A stretch of DNA of 64,000 bases from Leptospira kmetyi serovar Malaysia str. Bejo-Iso9. Lineage in GTDB: Bacteria > Spirochaetota > Leptospiria > Leptospirales > Leptospiraceae. Made by a program: the position numbers and the translations under genes. Under the pieces are notes generated by a model, which was given only the letters and a program-made list of their open reading frames with translations, made no database searches and had not been told where the DNA came from. Positions within the stretch are counted from its first letter, which is position 1; each line of letters starts with the position of its first letter. Below, piece after piece: positions 51,476 through 60,947 of the stretch. Where the stretch lies: positions 2,440,001-2,504,000 of the forward strand of contig NZ_AHMP02000003.1 in the NCBI RefSeq assembly GCF_000243735.2, given 5' to 3'.

Positions 51476-52444
51476 GTGAACTGGGTTTGGGAAACGTTAT
51501 TCTATCTTCTCATCGTCTACGCCGGTTTTCAGTTTCTGCTTTCCGGCCCGGTCATACAACTTCTCGTTAATTTCTTTTCGTTCCGTCATTTTAAGTTTCG
51601 TTGGGTTTCGTCCGGAATTCTCCTTCCGATTTTTTACGTGATCTCCAAAAACTGCACGATCGAGTTTCCCGGAATTCTAAAAACGGATCAGGTTTACGCG
51701 AGAATTTCCTCTCTCAACATGAAGATCGATTTTTTATCCCTCTTCAAAGGCAGGTTGAGAATTCCCTCTTCCATATTCAAAAACTTTCATATGGACTACA
51801 CGAACATCGTGAGTCCTCACAAGAAAATCGGTCTGATGCCCAAACGCGGAAGAATCGTATTCCAAAATATGAAAATAGAAAACGGATCGATCTCCATCGT
51901 CGACAAAACGTTGACTCCGACGTATTCGATACAACTGCGCGATATAACGATCGACGGCGGTTATATGGATTCGGGATCGCCGCTGGAGATTCTTTTCAGA
52001 ACCAAAAGCGGATCGTGCAGACTCGGTAAACGGGGAAATCTCAAGATCGGAGTTTTAGCCGGAGAAACGAGAGGATTCCTATCGTTAAGCGACATCACTT
52101 GGTCCGAGCTCGCGGGCCTACAGGTGATTCCTCTTCCGTTCTTAAAAAACCGGGTTCAGATTTACGTGGAGTTCAAACATATCAACGCGGATCAAACCGC
52201 GGTGGAAGGAACGTTGATTCACTTCGCTCCGCATTCTCAGGATAAACCCGAACAGAGTTATCCGTTTCATTTTACGATCGATTGGAAGAATTATAATCTT
52301 CCGTTCGATCTCGCGCTGAGAGAACTCGTATTGGAATTGTTCTTAAAGATCAAGTTGAAGGGAGTGATGACGAGAGCGCTTCAAACCGTAGCAAAAGGTT
52401 TGTATGCGATCATCGGAAGAAACCGCTCGCATCATCATCGATGA
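51476..52444 (+). CDS. AsmA/DUF748-like membrane-anchored protein
   Basis: A 322-residue protein starting at GTG 51476 with AGGGAG upstream. One N-terminal membrane helix ([20 protein letters not shown]) precedes a beta-rich domain with the AsmA-type pattern: [39 protein letters not shown] and [13 protein letters not shown]. AsmA-like proteins span the periplasm and help lipid transport to the outer membrane; here the domain is short, so the assignment is tentative. It ends in NRSHHHR. It converges with the DUF1554 gene over seven bases. Confidence 0.6.
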   Translation: MNWVWETLFYLLIVYAGFQFLLSGPVIQLLVNFFSFRHFKFRWVSSGILLPIFYVISKNCTIEFPGILKTDQVYARISSLNMKIDFLSLFKGRLRIPSSIFKNFHMDYTNIVSPHKKIGLMPKRGRIVFQNMKIENGSISIVDKTLTPTYSIQLRDITIDGGYMDSGSPLEILFRTKSGSCRLGKRGNLKIGVLAGETRGFLSLSDITWSELAGLQVIPLPFLKNRVQIYVEFKHINADQTAVEGTLIHFAPHSQDKPEQSYPFHFTIDWKNYNLPFDLALRELVLELFLKIKLKGVMTRALQTVAKGLYAIIGRNRSHHHR

Positions 52445-52451
52445 TTTTTTC

Positions 52452-53645
52452 TTACTGTTGTTCGATACAAAGTGTGTAACGGTTTCCCGTAGTACACGCA
52501 ACGTTCGTGGAAGCGTCTCCGGCGAGTCCCGTTCCGCTGGAACCGTTCGTCCAATCGTTGCAGTTATTTGAGTTCACGGTCCAGTTCGTATTAAAACCCG
52601 ACCAAAAGTTTACGGCTCCGATCGCCGTACTTCCGTATAAAGTCGCGTATGGAATCACACCGTTGGCGTCGGACGTTGCGATCGGATTCAACGTATCGTA
52701 GTTATAATATCTCGTGTTCGGCAGAATGGGCCAGTCCGCGTTTCCGGGAACGCGGGAAGCGACCCCGACCAACGCCTTGGAAATAAATCCCGCGTCCGCG
52801 CTACACGCAGAATCCGCGCCTTGCACACCCAAAGCGGCGCCGCCGTATTGCATGTTCCCGCCGCTCATTCTTGAGATCTGACGAACCCTGCGATCGTTAT
52901 CCAGAATTCGAATCGTAAAATCCAAAGAAAGATTGATCGGCGCCGCGGTCACGGTCAGCGTATAACTTTTATTTCCAAAATCTCCGCTGTTTGCCGGAGT
53001 CAAATCGGAGGCTCTCACGGAAACCGAATCCGGGTTTGCAAAGTTCGTATCGAATGTTTCGGGTCCGGGACTGAAATGATCGATCGTCGCGCTTGTGGAA
53101 AGTCCGATATGAGTCACCGGATCTCCCGGCCCGTGAGGTCCGCTGAGAGCGATGTCGAAGTTGAGAGCGGTTCCGTCTTCTTTGATGTCGATCGTATCGC
53201 CCTTGAACTTTCCGTTGATCAGAATCGTCGTGCAATAAACGACCAAATTGGAAACGTCCGCGCTCGCGATACCGGAAGGATTTTCCGTTGAATCGGCAAA
53301 AATCTTACAAGAATGTCCGCTCGGAGCGGTTGCGACTGCAAGTTGATAACTTTTGTTTTGGGTTACGGAAGTCGCAAATTGAAAACTTCCGTTTGCGGAC
53401 ATGGGAAGAATCTCATCGTTTAACTTGAGTTCGACGGTTCCCGTTTTGATTCCTTGTACGATTCCGCTGAAACGAAATCCGGGTAAGTTTCCACCCGAAC
53501 TTGCGATTTCCGAAGTATCCTGCACATAGGCGAGTAACGCGCCGCTTTGCCCATCCAAAGCAAAACGATTTGCTTCCGCACAAGACGCGAGCGCTATCAA
53601 TGTAAAAAAGAATATGATGTTTTTATAAAAAGAAACCGGCTTCAT
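52452..53645 (-). CDS. DUF1554 lipoprotein
   Basis: A 397-residue lipoprotein from ATG 53645. The signal KNIIFFFTLIALASC ends at a clean lipobox. Two beta domains follow: residues about 50-140 (SGIVQGIKTGTVELKLNDEI) and about 150-270 ending in TIRILDND. The C-terminal DUF1554 domain is the Leptospira-enriched part: GGAALGVQGADSACSADAGF, VGVASRVPGN, TRYYNYDTLNPIA, and NFWSGFNTNW and NCNDWTNGSSGT near the end. A longer ATG at 53693 is in frame but precedes the signal by 16 residues. Surface location is inferred. Confidence 0.88.
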   Translation of the reverse strand: MKPVSFYKNIIFFFTLIALASCAEANRFALDGQSGALLAYVQDTSEIASSGGNLPGFRFSGIVQGIKTGTVELKLNDEILPMSANGSFQFATSVTQNKSYQLAVATAPSGHSCKIFADSTENPSGIASADVSNLVVYCTTILINGKFKGDTIDIKEDGTALNFDIALSGPHGPGDPVTHIGLSTSATIDHFSPGPETFDTNFANPDSVSVRASDLTPANSGDFGNKSYTLTVTAAPINLSLDFTIRILDNDRRVRQISRMSGGNMQYGGAALGVQGADSACSADAGFISKALVGVASRVPGNADWPILPNTRYYNYDTLNPIATSDANGVIPYATLYGSTAIGAVNFWSGFNTNWTVNSNNCNDWTNGSSGTGLAGDASTNVACTTGNRYTLCIEQQ

Positions 53646-54011
53646 GGTTTTCGAACATTCGCTTTGTTGGAATCTATCTAAAAGACAAATCATAGACTAT
53701 TTTTTGAATCAATTTTTAATAAAAACTAATTTCTTTTCGATGGTTTCAAAAGAATTTGATGGGTTGCTTGGAATCGAATTGGAATCAATTTTGAAACGAG
53801 AAATAGGGAAACGAAAGGATAGAAAAACGGAAGAATCGATTGTCCGAATTTTTGAAAACGTAGTAGTTCCTACATTTTTCAAAAGTATACGACAAGTCCA
53901 TGAGCGGCGAACCCGAGAGGCCGCGAAAATAAAACTACCGACTTCCTTTTCCTCGTAAAGCCGCGCGACTAACGCGACAAAACGAGGATTCTTTATCTAT
54001 TTCTTCGATTC
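53646..54011. other. Intergenic region with one dispersed repeat
   Basis: A 366-base AT-rich gap between two minus-strand genes. It contains one short palindromic repeat (53860-53880) and no convincing gene; a plus-strand frame here reads as shadow, without signal or family features. Confidence 0.45.
53860..53880. repeat. Short interspersed palindromic repeat, copy 6
   Basis: GTAGTAGTTCCTACATTTTTC, upstream of the DUF1554 gene and downstream of the AraC regulator gene. Confidence 0.55.
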
Positions 54012-55175
54012 TTAAATAGAATGGGAATATCTGGAATCTAAATCTTCCATTTCATCTTCTTTGCTTTTGTAGTTCGGAAGATTCTCCTCGCGAAACGCCT
54101 TCGGAGATTTTTTAGTCTCTTTCAAAAAGGCTCTGTGAAACGCGGATGAAGAACTAAAACCGACGGCCATTCCGATGGAAAGAATGGAACGATCCGGTTC
54201 TTCCAACAACATCGACTTGGCTTCTTTGACCCTATGATGATTGATAAAAGAATTGAAGTTCATCCCCATATGTTCGTTGAGGAATGCGGAAAGATGATGC
54301 ACGGAAAGTCCCATTTCGGAAGCCAACGATGGAAGTCTAAGCTCCTCATCCAAGTGAATCTTCTCGCTTTGCATCAACTCGGTGAGTTTGCTTTCCACTT
54401 TTTCGATGTTGAGATCTTCCAACAAGGATCGTTTCTCCTGACTGGAATCCCTTTGCGCGAGATTCTTATCGCCGTCGTCTTCGCTTTCGGAATCGCTCAG
54501 AAGAAAATCGTTTTGAGTTCTTTGAAGATCGGAAATCATCGGAACAAATTCGCTCAAGATGATCGGGGAAAGAATCAGAAAGTAATAATTGATCGTGTTG
54601 AGCGGTTCGAAAAATTTCGCGCCTTCGAAATAACGAAAAACTTCGGTGAGTTTGATGATCAGAAGAACTCCGACGGAAGGGAGAATTCTCACCATCGCCG
54701 CTTTATTTTTAGAGGAACGCAATGGAATTACGATCTGAAACAAAAGATAAGCGAAAAATACAAAGGTTCCCAAGGAAATCATTTCCGAAAGATTCGGAAT
54801 TTTGAATTCATCCAGCAAATCCCAAGCGACTACGATCGCCGCGGTGACCGCAAAACTTCTCAAAAGTAATTTCCGAAGCGAGGAGAATTCTTCGTAAGCG
54901 CATTGGAAAACACCGTTCTTCGCGTTGGCCGCGAGATTCATAAAAAAGAAAGCGATCGTTACCGAAAAATAGGCGTAAAAATATTGGGATAACTTCTTTA
55001 CGAGAGTATTTTCCGTGATAAAAATCGTGGCCGTAAAAGACCAAAAAACACAAGCCATCAAGAAAAACAGCACCGGGGCGCCGAGATTCTTTTGCTTATT
55101 CCTTTTAAAAATCCCGAATGCGGCAATCATAAAGTATAACATTGCCGCTAAAGAATAATATTTAACCTCTTCCAC
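54012..55175 (-). CDS. Membrane-anchored AraC-family transcriptional regulator
   Basis: A 387-residue protein with six or seven N-terminal membrane helices (YYSLAAMLYFMIAAFGIFKR, VLFFLMACVFWSFTATIFIT, AVTAAIVVAWDLL and others) up to about residue 215, an acidic linker (SESEDDGDK), and a C-terminal AraC DNA-binding domain: LASEMGLSVHHLSAFLNEHM, FINHHRVKEAKSML and IGMAVGFSSSSAFHRAF. It is a one-component regulator tied to the membrane. GTG 55175 is chosen as AAAGGA lies eight bases before it. It is divergent from the DUF1566 pair across 710 bases. Confidence 0.88.
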   Translation of the reverse strand: MEEVKYYSLAAMLYFMIAAFGIFKRNKQKNLGAPVLFFLMACVFWSFTATIFITENTLVKKLSQYFYAYFSVTIAFFFMNLAANAKNGVFQCAYEEFSSLRKLLLRSFAVTAAIVVAWDLLDEFKIPNLSEMISLGTFVFFAYLLFQIVIPLRSSKNKAAMVRILPSVGVLLIIKLTEVFRYFEGAKFFEPLNTINYYFLILSPIILSEFVPMISDLQRTQNDFLLSDSESEDDGDKNLAQRDSSQEKRSLLEDLNIEKVESKLTELMQSEKIHLDEELRLPSLASEMGLSVHHLSAFLNEHMGMNFNSFINHHRVKEAKSMLLEEPDRSILSIGMAVGFSSSSAFHRAFLKETKKSPKAFREENLPNYKSKEDEMEDLDSRYSHSI

Positions 55176-55885
55176 ATCCGAATCCTTTTGTCGTTTTGTT
55201 TGTATTTTTGCCAGACATACATCTTTTTATTTGGGGACGGAGTGCCTTTGCTGTTCGATCGTGCAAACAATTCTTTCCAAACACTCTTTGCTAAATGTTT
55301 TTGCAGATAGCGTTCCCTGCACTTTGGTAACAACGACGTTTCCGAGCATTTGCTCATTTTTTACTTTTTTAGATTTATAATTCGTAAACTCCTGAAAAAA
55401 ATTTATGACAATCGGGGTTGGAAATTAATTGTTTTTAGCTAAAACAATCAAGCCCTCAAAAACGGGCTCAAAACAGGGGTTTCACGCAAGAATTTTCGAC
55501 CCTCCTGAATTATAGGAAAGCCGGACTCATCTCAGCGAGTTTTTATATCGAAATCTTTTTGAAAACGGGGAGAATTTCGCAAAAAATAAAGAGCGAGTCA
55601 CGTTAGCGGATGATCGAATAACGGCTTTTCGTAAAAACGGCAAAGCATTGCATTTTGAGTCGAGTTCAACATACTTTTCTCACATTTTTTGAGCATTCCT
55701 TGAAACTATTACAACAATGCGACTAACGTTACAGAGTGGTCCCATTCTTCAAAGAGCACTAAGCTCTAACTTATAATCAAAGAATTCCTTAGTTATATGC
55801 GATGAGGTATTCTTGAATAAAAAAGAGTAAATTACCTCCAAGTGAATTCAAATTTTGTGAGTGAGAATGTTGTGGAGGATCTCTT
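55176..55885. promoter_or_regulatory. Divergent control region between AraC regulator and DUF1566 genes
   Basis: A 710-base gap with no convincing gene. It contains the inverted repeat ATTGTTTT-TAGCT-AAAACAAT (55428-55448), and, close by, AGCCC/GGGCT (55451-55468) that could form a small hairpin. This spacing and content suit regulation of both divergent units, but I cannot define promoters. An open frame at 55148-55357 is a shadow of the AraC start. Confidence 0.5.
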
Positions 55886-58060
55886 ATGATCAAACAAATC
55901 AAAAGACAACATGCGAAAATAAAAAAAGAAATTCGCTTATTATATATCCTGAGTTTTTGTTGGGCGATTCTATTCTCGAATTGTTTGGTCGGAGACGGAA
56001 AGAACGGATTCAATTTTTTCTTTCTTCCGGGTTCTAACATTTCTTTTCCGGGAGAAATTCCCGGTTCGGACGCTCCGATTATTCCGACAACTCCTGTGGC
56101 TCCCGTTGGTACTTTGAACTACACCACTGCGACTACTTTTTATGTGAGTAATAATTCCGGAGCGATTCAATACTACGATATTTCTTGGTCTTCCAGTCTG
56201 AACGGTTCTTATGAACTTCGTTTAGGCGCAACGAATTGCACGGACGGCACCGTTCATACAAACTCGACCGTAACTTCTTCCACTTCCACAACCAACAGAA
56301 TCAACGCAAGCGCGCTGAGCGTAGGAAGCAACGGAATCAAACTTTGTTTGAAAAGTCCGGACGGCACGACCGATTGGGATAATGTTACGATCACGGGAAT
56401 CAGAGACGATTCCGCGCCTTCGATCGGTTTTTCTCCTGGGGCGGGAACCTTCGGTTCCTCGATTCCGAACATTACCTTAACTTGCAACGACACCGGTTCT
56501 TCCGGTTGTCTCGCGATGGCTTATCGCAACGACGGAACCGATCCTACGATCGCCGCGGACGGCACAGTCGGTTCCGGTTCCACCTCTTATTCGTCGGCGT
56601 TTGCGGTGGCGAATAACGCGACCACGGACGTTAAAGTGATCGCTGTAGACAGAGCGGGTAATATCAGCGCGGCCAGCACGAGTCAATACATCGTTGCCGT
56701 GGGAAATCCTACGATCACGGTTAATTCCGTTTCGAAATCGGATCTTCGCGGCGTGGACAGCAGCGTAATCAAATGGCAATCGGATATCGCCGGAACCTAC
56801 GAGTTTCGTTTGGGCGGTTCCAATTGTAATTCCGGTACGAACGGAACTTCCTTATCGATTACGGGTTCCGCGGCGGCGGCTACGGAAATTACATCCACGA
56901 TCAACGGAACCAATTTAAGCGTGGGCGCGAATACCGTCCGCATTTGTTTGACCACTGCGGGAAGCAACGTGGGCTACAATTCCAAAACCTTAAACCGCGA
57001 CGACACGGCGCCTAACGTGACTTCTGCGACTCCTTCGAGCAACAGCTTGAGTTTGAGCGTGGATCAGAATAACTTCGTTCTTGTTTTCAACGAGGATATG
57101 GACACGAACCTAACACCTCTCCCGGAACATCACGACGGAGGCGTTTCCGGAAATCCGATCATTCCTTGGCCTACGATGACGGGAACTTGGACGGACGCGA
57201 GAACCTACAAAATATCAACGAACAGTAAATTACCGGAATGGCATACGTTTTACTTTCTGTTCAACGATACCGATTTCACGGACAAGGCGGGAAACAAGGT
57301 CGCAGGTGCGTTCGTCGTTTCGAATAAGATCAAACTCAACTATAGAACCGTCGTAGAAACGAAAGTGACTTTGATTTCCGACACGGCGCAAACGACTTGT
57401 TACGACGCTTCCGGAAACGCGACCGCTTGCGCTTCTTCCGGTCAGGATTCCGAACTGAGCGTGATGCCTTACGGTTTAGGGCTTCCTACAACGAATCCGG
57501 GTTATCCGAACGATAGAATCACAAAAGACACGGTCAACAATACGATTTGGAAAACCTGTCCTCCGACTTACGTTTGGTCCGGTGGAACCTGCGTTCAAGA
57601 CACGGTCGATCCTTACAACGTCGCATTGATCGCGAGAAACACCGGCTCGGGAGTTTTGGACCTTACTTGGGGAGATTCTCTCGAATATTGTCTGCAACTC
57701 AATCTTGCAAACTCCGGCGCGGGTTTTGCGGGAGTGAAAACGTGGAGACTTCCGACCTTGAGCGAACAGATGGGAATTCTCATCTACGAAGGTTCTCTCG
57801 GTTATGAAACGGTTCCTGGTTCGAGCTTCCCCGGTTTTATCCGAAACGATTATCAAAGATATTGGACTTCCACAAACGCGGTGAGCGCTTCGACGGCAAA
57901 CGGAATCGTCGGAACCGATTTAGGAAACGGCGCGAACGCTTGGGGTTCTTGGCAGATCTCCGTGTTCGGCGGTGGAACTCATATCAACAGTAAAGGAAAA
58001 GCCACTTCTTGGGATTGGCCGAATCGTTACAACGCACTCGCAATGTGTATCGCGGATTGA
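55886..58060 (+). CDS. Lipoprotein with Ig-like repeats and DUF1566 domain
   Basis: A 724-residue exported protein. ATG 55886 has GGAGGAT upstream. Signal LLYILSFCWAILFSNC ends in a spirochaete-type lipobox. Regions: two homologous beta repeats (ISWSSSLNGSYELRLGATNC and IKWQSDIAGTYEFRLGGSNC), separated by a chitobiase C-terminal-like domain (AYRNDGTDPTIAADGTV and VKVIAVDRAGNISAAS), an Ig-like domain with FNEDMDTNL, and a C-terminal DUF1566/Lcl domain with TIWKTCPPTYVWSGGTC, WRLPTLSEQMGI and RYWTSTNAV. DUF1566 domains are often surface-exposed, with C-type-lectin-like fold. The next gene, also DUF1566, begins 16 bases on. Confidence 0.85.
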   Translation: MIKQIKRQHAKIKKEIRLLYILSFCWAILFSNCLVGDGKNGFNFFFLPGSNISFPGEIPGSDAPIIPTTPVAPVGTLNYTTATTFYVSNNSGAIQYYDISWSSSLNGSYELRLGATNCTDGTVHTNSTVTSSTSTTNRINASALSVGSNGIKLCLKSPDGTTDWDNVTITGIRDDSAPSIGFSPGAGTFGSSIPNITLTCNDTGSSGCLAMAYRNDGTDPTIAADGTVGSGSTSYSSAFAVANNATTDVKVIAVDRAGNISAASTSQYIVAVGNPTITVNSVSKSDLRGVDSSVIKWQSDIAGTYEFRLGGSNCNSGTNGTSLSITGSAAAATEITSTINGTNLSVGANTVRICLTTAGSNVGYNSKTLNRDDTAPNVTSATPSSNSLSLSVDQNNFVLVFNEDMDTNLTPLPEHHDGGVSGNPIIPWPTMTGTWTDARTYKISTNSKLPEWHTFYFLFNDTDFTDKAGNKVAGAFVVSNKIKLNYRTVVETKVTLISDTAQTTCYDASGNATACASSGQDSELSVMPYGLGLPTTNPGYPNDRITKDTVNNTIWKTCPPTYVWSGGTCVQDTVDPYNVALIARNTGSGVLDLTWGDSLEYCLQLNLANSGAGFAGVKTWRLPTLSEQMGILIYEGSLGYETVPGSSFPGFIRNDYQRYWTSTNAVSASTANGIVGTDLGNGANAWGSWQISVFGGGTHINSKGKATSWDWPNRYNALAMCIAD

Positions 58061-58076
58061 GGAAAGGAGAACTTTT

Positions 58077-58697
58077 ATGAAACGGATTAGAACTTTAATT
58101 CTTCTTACGATCTTAACCGGAATCGTCGGCGGCTTGGCCGCGATCGGAGGACCATACACCGATCCGAACGACGGAACGATCAATGATACGGGCAATCGAC
58201 TTCTTTGGAGAAAATGCGGAAGAGGCAGAGGAACCGTCGGTATGAATTATACGAACTGCGGCACCGTATCCGGTCCCGCCGAAACGAGCAACTGGGCGAC
58301 TGCGGTCGCTTATTGCAAAGGTTTGGGCGCGACCTTGGGAGACGGAAGACAATGGAGATTGCCGAGCGTAAAAGAACTGATCTCCATCGTGGATTACAGC
58401 CAAGGCGCGATGCCGATCATCAACTCGGTTTTATTTCCGAATACGGCGACCGATCGTTATTGGACTTCCACAAATTCTTTCGCGGCCGGGAACAGTCCCG
58501 TCGTATCGGGAAGTGGAACCGCCGATCCGAAACAATACGTCGCCAGCGCCGAAAATACGATGCAGAACTATAGAATTCCCGAAAACACCGCTTACAGATC
58601 CATGGCTTACATCGTGGATTTTAGAATCGGAGGCGTCGTGGAAAAACCGAAAACGGACACGAACGGATACGTTCGTTGCGTTAGCGGACCGTATTAA
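58077..58697 (+). CDS. Exported DUF1566 protein
   Basis: A 206-residue protein from ATG 58077, with AGGAAAGGAG upstream. The signal LILLTILTGIVGGLAA has no lipobox Cys, so it is cleaved by signal peptidase I. One DUF1566 domain: NRLLWRKCGRG, ATAVAYCKGLG, RQWRLPSVKELISIVDY, DRYWTSTNSFAAG and the terminal YVRCVSGPY. It is linked with the previous gene in one transcript, ended by the terminator at 58716. Function unknown; surface or secreted carbohydrate-binding is a guess. Confidence 0.85.
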   Translation: MKRIRTLILLTILTGIVGGLAAIGGPYTDPNDGTINDTGNRLLWRKCGRGRGTVGMNYTNCGTVSGPAETSNWATAVAYCKGLGATLGDGRQWRLPSVKELISIVDYSQGAMPIINSVLFPNTATDRYWTSTNSFAAGNSPVVSGSGTADPKQYVASAENTMQNYRIPENTAYRSMAYIVDFRIGGVVEKPKTDTNGYVRCVSGPY

Positions 58698-58715
58698 TCC
58701 TTCTCCCCTCTCTTT

Positions 58716-58763
58716 GCGTCCGCAGTGAATCCGAATCTGCGGACGCGCTTATTTCATTCTTTT
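58716..58763 (+). terminator. Strong rho-independent terminator
   Basis: GCGTCCGCAG (58716-58725) and CTGCGGACGC (58737-58746) form a perfect ten-base stem with an 11-base loop, followed by a T-rich tract. It ends the DUF1566 operon and may also act on the convergent gene. Confidence 0.9.
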
Positions 58764-58784
58764 TGAATATTCCAATCTAAGAAT

Positions 58785-59399
58785 CTATTCCAAAACGAAA
58801 CAAGCGTTGAGCATGAATTCTATATTCTCCTTGGAGATGGAATCGAGACGTTCGTTCCATTTCGCCAAAGGGAGAACTTTGTCCTCTTTTTCCAGATAAC
58901 TCAACTGCGGAATCAAAGTATACGTTTTGTTCGCCTCGTGAAGATCGGAATCGGAAAATGAAATCAGATTATGAATGACCGGCACACAATTCGTCTGGGA
59001 AGAATCGCAGTATTCGACCTTTTGTTGAATGTGTCTAACGTGGATCTCGCCTTCCTTCCCGATCAACATCTTCTTTTTCGGAAATATTTTTTTGAGAACC
59101 AGAACGAGCTCCAAAGCCTTGGTCAGATTCTTTTCCTTGGAAGCGGGAAAATAAACCTTTTTCCAAAGTTCTCGTTGTCTTTTGTGAATGCAAGATTCTT
59201 CGTCCGAATCCGCCGCGGAAGGATCGGGCGTTTTCTCGCAGATTTCACGGATCGTCACGGGAGAAAAGGATTCGACCACTACGGTCTTCGCGGTTTGTAT
59301 CTTTTCAATTTTATTCTGGTTTTCCGGTTCTTGGGTCTGCGCGGAAGCGCAAGTCATCAGCCAAAACGCCGATAAAATATAGGAAACTCTTTTTATCAT
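58785..59399 (-). CDS. Exported hypothetical protein, possible lipoprotein
   Basis: A 204-residue protein from ATG 59399, where the signal VSYILSAFWLMTCASA begins. Cys 15 has Thr at -1, a poor but possible lipobox; cleavage after ASA is also possible. The mature protein has paired Cys residues (EICEKT, ESCIHK, EYCDSSQTNC) and a basic region KKIFPKKKMLIGKEGEIHVR. I recognise no family. It is divergent from the cytochrome gene. Confidence 0.65.
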   Translation of the reverse strand: MIKRVSYILSAFWLMTCASAQTQEPENQNKIEKIQTAKTVVVESFSPVTIREICEKTPDPSAADSDEESCIHKRQRELWKKVYFPASKEKNLTKALELVLVLKKIFPKKKMLIGKEGEIHVRHIQQKVEYCDSSQTNCVPVIHNLISFSDSDLHEANKTYTLIPQLSYLEKEDKVLPLAKWNERLDSISKENIEFMLNACFVLE

Positions 59400-59659
59400 A
59401 TAACTCGAAACAACGAATCTCGAATTTTTTTGAATAAAAATTGAAAAACATTCATTTTTTTTTAAATAAAATGTCCGCGAAGAATAAAATAAGAATATAA
59501 CTAAACCCGCGTTCACTTTCTGTTTATCCTAACTTCGATCGAGGATTCCATATTCAAAAATTATCAAATAGGCAAGCTGTTATAATGTGGGAATCCGTGA
59601 GCTTTTTATAATATCAAATATATTCTCCCTATTTGTTTAGAATGCAACAGGAGAAACGA

Positions 59660-60643
59660 ATGAAAATTTTCGGAATGATTTTAAAGAGAACGCTTCTTAC
59701 GCTTTTGCTCATCGTGATCGGAGCTTTGAGTTTTCTCTTTTTAAAGTTCCCGGACGTGGGCGAAAAACAAGAAATCAAAATCGCGCATACTCCGGAACAA
59801 GTGAAACGCGGAGAATATCTCGTAAAACATATGGCCGCGTGTATGGGATGTCATACGGGCGATCGGGACGTAACAAAACTTTATTTTCCGGTGATCAACA
59901 ATGTGGGCACGGGAAATCTAAGACTCGCAGAAGACAACTTCGGTCTTCCGGGAACCTTCTATTCAAAAAACGTAACACCCGCTTCCACCGGTTTGGGTAA
60001 CTGGACGGACACGGAAATTTTTTACGCGATCACTTCGGGAGTTTCCAAAGACGGAAGTCCCCTCTTTCCGATTATGCCTTACTTGAATTATTCTCAGATG
60101 GATCAGGAAGATATTCATTCGATCATCGCGTATTTGAGAACGTTAACCCCCATTGAAAACAAAGTCGAAAAATCCAGCATCAAGTTTCCGATGAACCTCA
60201 TCGTAAGAACGATTCCCAAAGCTCCCGAATTTCAAAAAAGACCCGATCCGAAAGATTCCGTCGCGTATGGAAAATACGTTGTGACCTTTGCAGGTTGCGA
60301 CGACTGTCATTCCCAAAGAGTGGAGGGAAAGATAGTCGAAGGTATGGAATTTGCGGGTGGAACTTCCTTTCCCATTCCGACCGGAGGAATCGTACGAAGC
60401 GCGAACCTCACTCCGGATCGTAAAACCGGAATCGGAAATTGGACCAAAGAAACCTTCATCGCAAGATTCAAAGCCAACGAACAAAGAGCTAAAGCAAAAC
60501 CTAATATTGCTCCCGGAGAATTCAACAGCGTTATGCCTTGGCTGGAGTATTCGGGAATGAACGACCAGGATCTTGGAGCGATTTACGATTATCTTATGAG
60601 TTTAAAAGCCGTTTCCAATTCCGTTACGATTTTCGAAAAATAA
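59660..60643 (+). CDS. Diheme c-type cytochrome
   Basis: A 327-residue protein with an N-terminal membrane anchor (ILKRTLLTLLLIVIGALSFL) and two haem-attachment sites: CMGCH at about residue 60 and CDDCH at about 212. Each domain later carries a Met that can be an axial ligand (IMPYLNYSQM and VMPWLEYSGM). The repeated layout, each ending in DxxAIxDYL-type helices, fits the cytochrome c subunit of alcohol/aldehyde-type dehydrogenases or a stand-alone electron carrier. ATG 59660 has AGGAG upstream. It is probably periplasmic; partner enzyme not in this window. Confidence 0.88.
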   Translation: MKIFGMILKRTLLTLLLIVIGALSFLFLKFPDVGEKQEIKIAHTPEQVKRGEYLVKHMAACMGCHTGDRDVTKLYFPVINNVGTGNLRLAEDNFGLPGTFYSKNVTPASTGLGNWTDTEIFYAITSGVSKDGSPLFPIMPYLNYSQMDQEDIHSIIAYLRTLTPIENKVEKSSIKFPMNLIVRTIPKAPEFQKRPDPKDSVAYGKYVVTFAGCDDCHSQRVEGKIVEGMEFAGGTSFPIPTGGIVRSANLTPDRKTGIGNWTKETFIARFKANEQRAKAKPNIAPGEFNSVMPWLEYSGMNDQDLGAIYDYLMSLKAVSNSVTIFEK

Positions 60644-60803
60644 AAAACGATTCGGGCATTTGCGATTTTGAAACGTACCGGGCCCGAGTCTTTTTATCAA
60701 GGAATCATTTAGGAAAGAATTTTCTGTATTAAAACGAAATCAAAGACGTCGATTGCCACAAAAATGAAATAAGTTCTTAACAAGAACCCGTGTGAACACT
60801 CGT

Positions 60804-60831
60804 TTGCGTGGTAGTGTAATTCTTTTATAAT
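60804..60831 (+). promoter_or_regulatory. Promoter candidate for the PP2C operon
   Basis: TTGCGT (60804-60809) and TATAAT (60826-60831) are separated by 16 bases, close to a sigma-70 consensus. It would give a leader of about 110 bases before ATG 60948. This lies in the 304-base gap between the cytochrome and PP2C genes, in which I see no gene. A further hairpin, TCGTTT-TATAAT-AAACGA (60891-60908), contains a second TATAAT. Confidence 0.45.
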
Positions 60832-60926
60832 TCAAGATCATGAATTCACATTTTTGCAGACTCGTATTCCCCCTATATATTCAGCGATTGTCGTTTTATA
60901 ATAAACGATGATAATACGAAATAAGT

Positions 60927-60938
60927 TGAGTATACTCA
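60927..60938 (+). promoter_or_regulatory. Palindrome at the ribosome-binding position of the PP2C gene
   Basis: TGAGTATACTCA is a perfect 12-base palindrome ending nine bases before ATG 60948. No Shine-Dalgarno sequence is visible, so a bound protein or RNA hairpin here could control translation or transcription. Confidence 0.5.
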
Positions 60939-60947
60939 TCTACAACC

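Noticed and set aside
55148..55357. 69-residue open frame upstream of the AraC regulator
   Set aside because: Overlaps the regulator start in another frame with no signal or family features.
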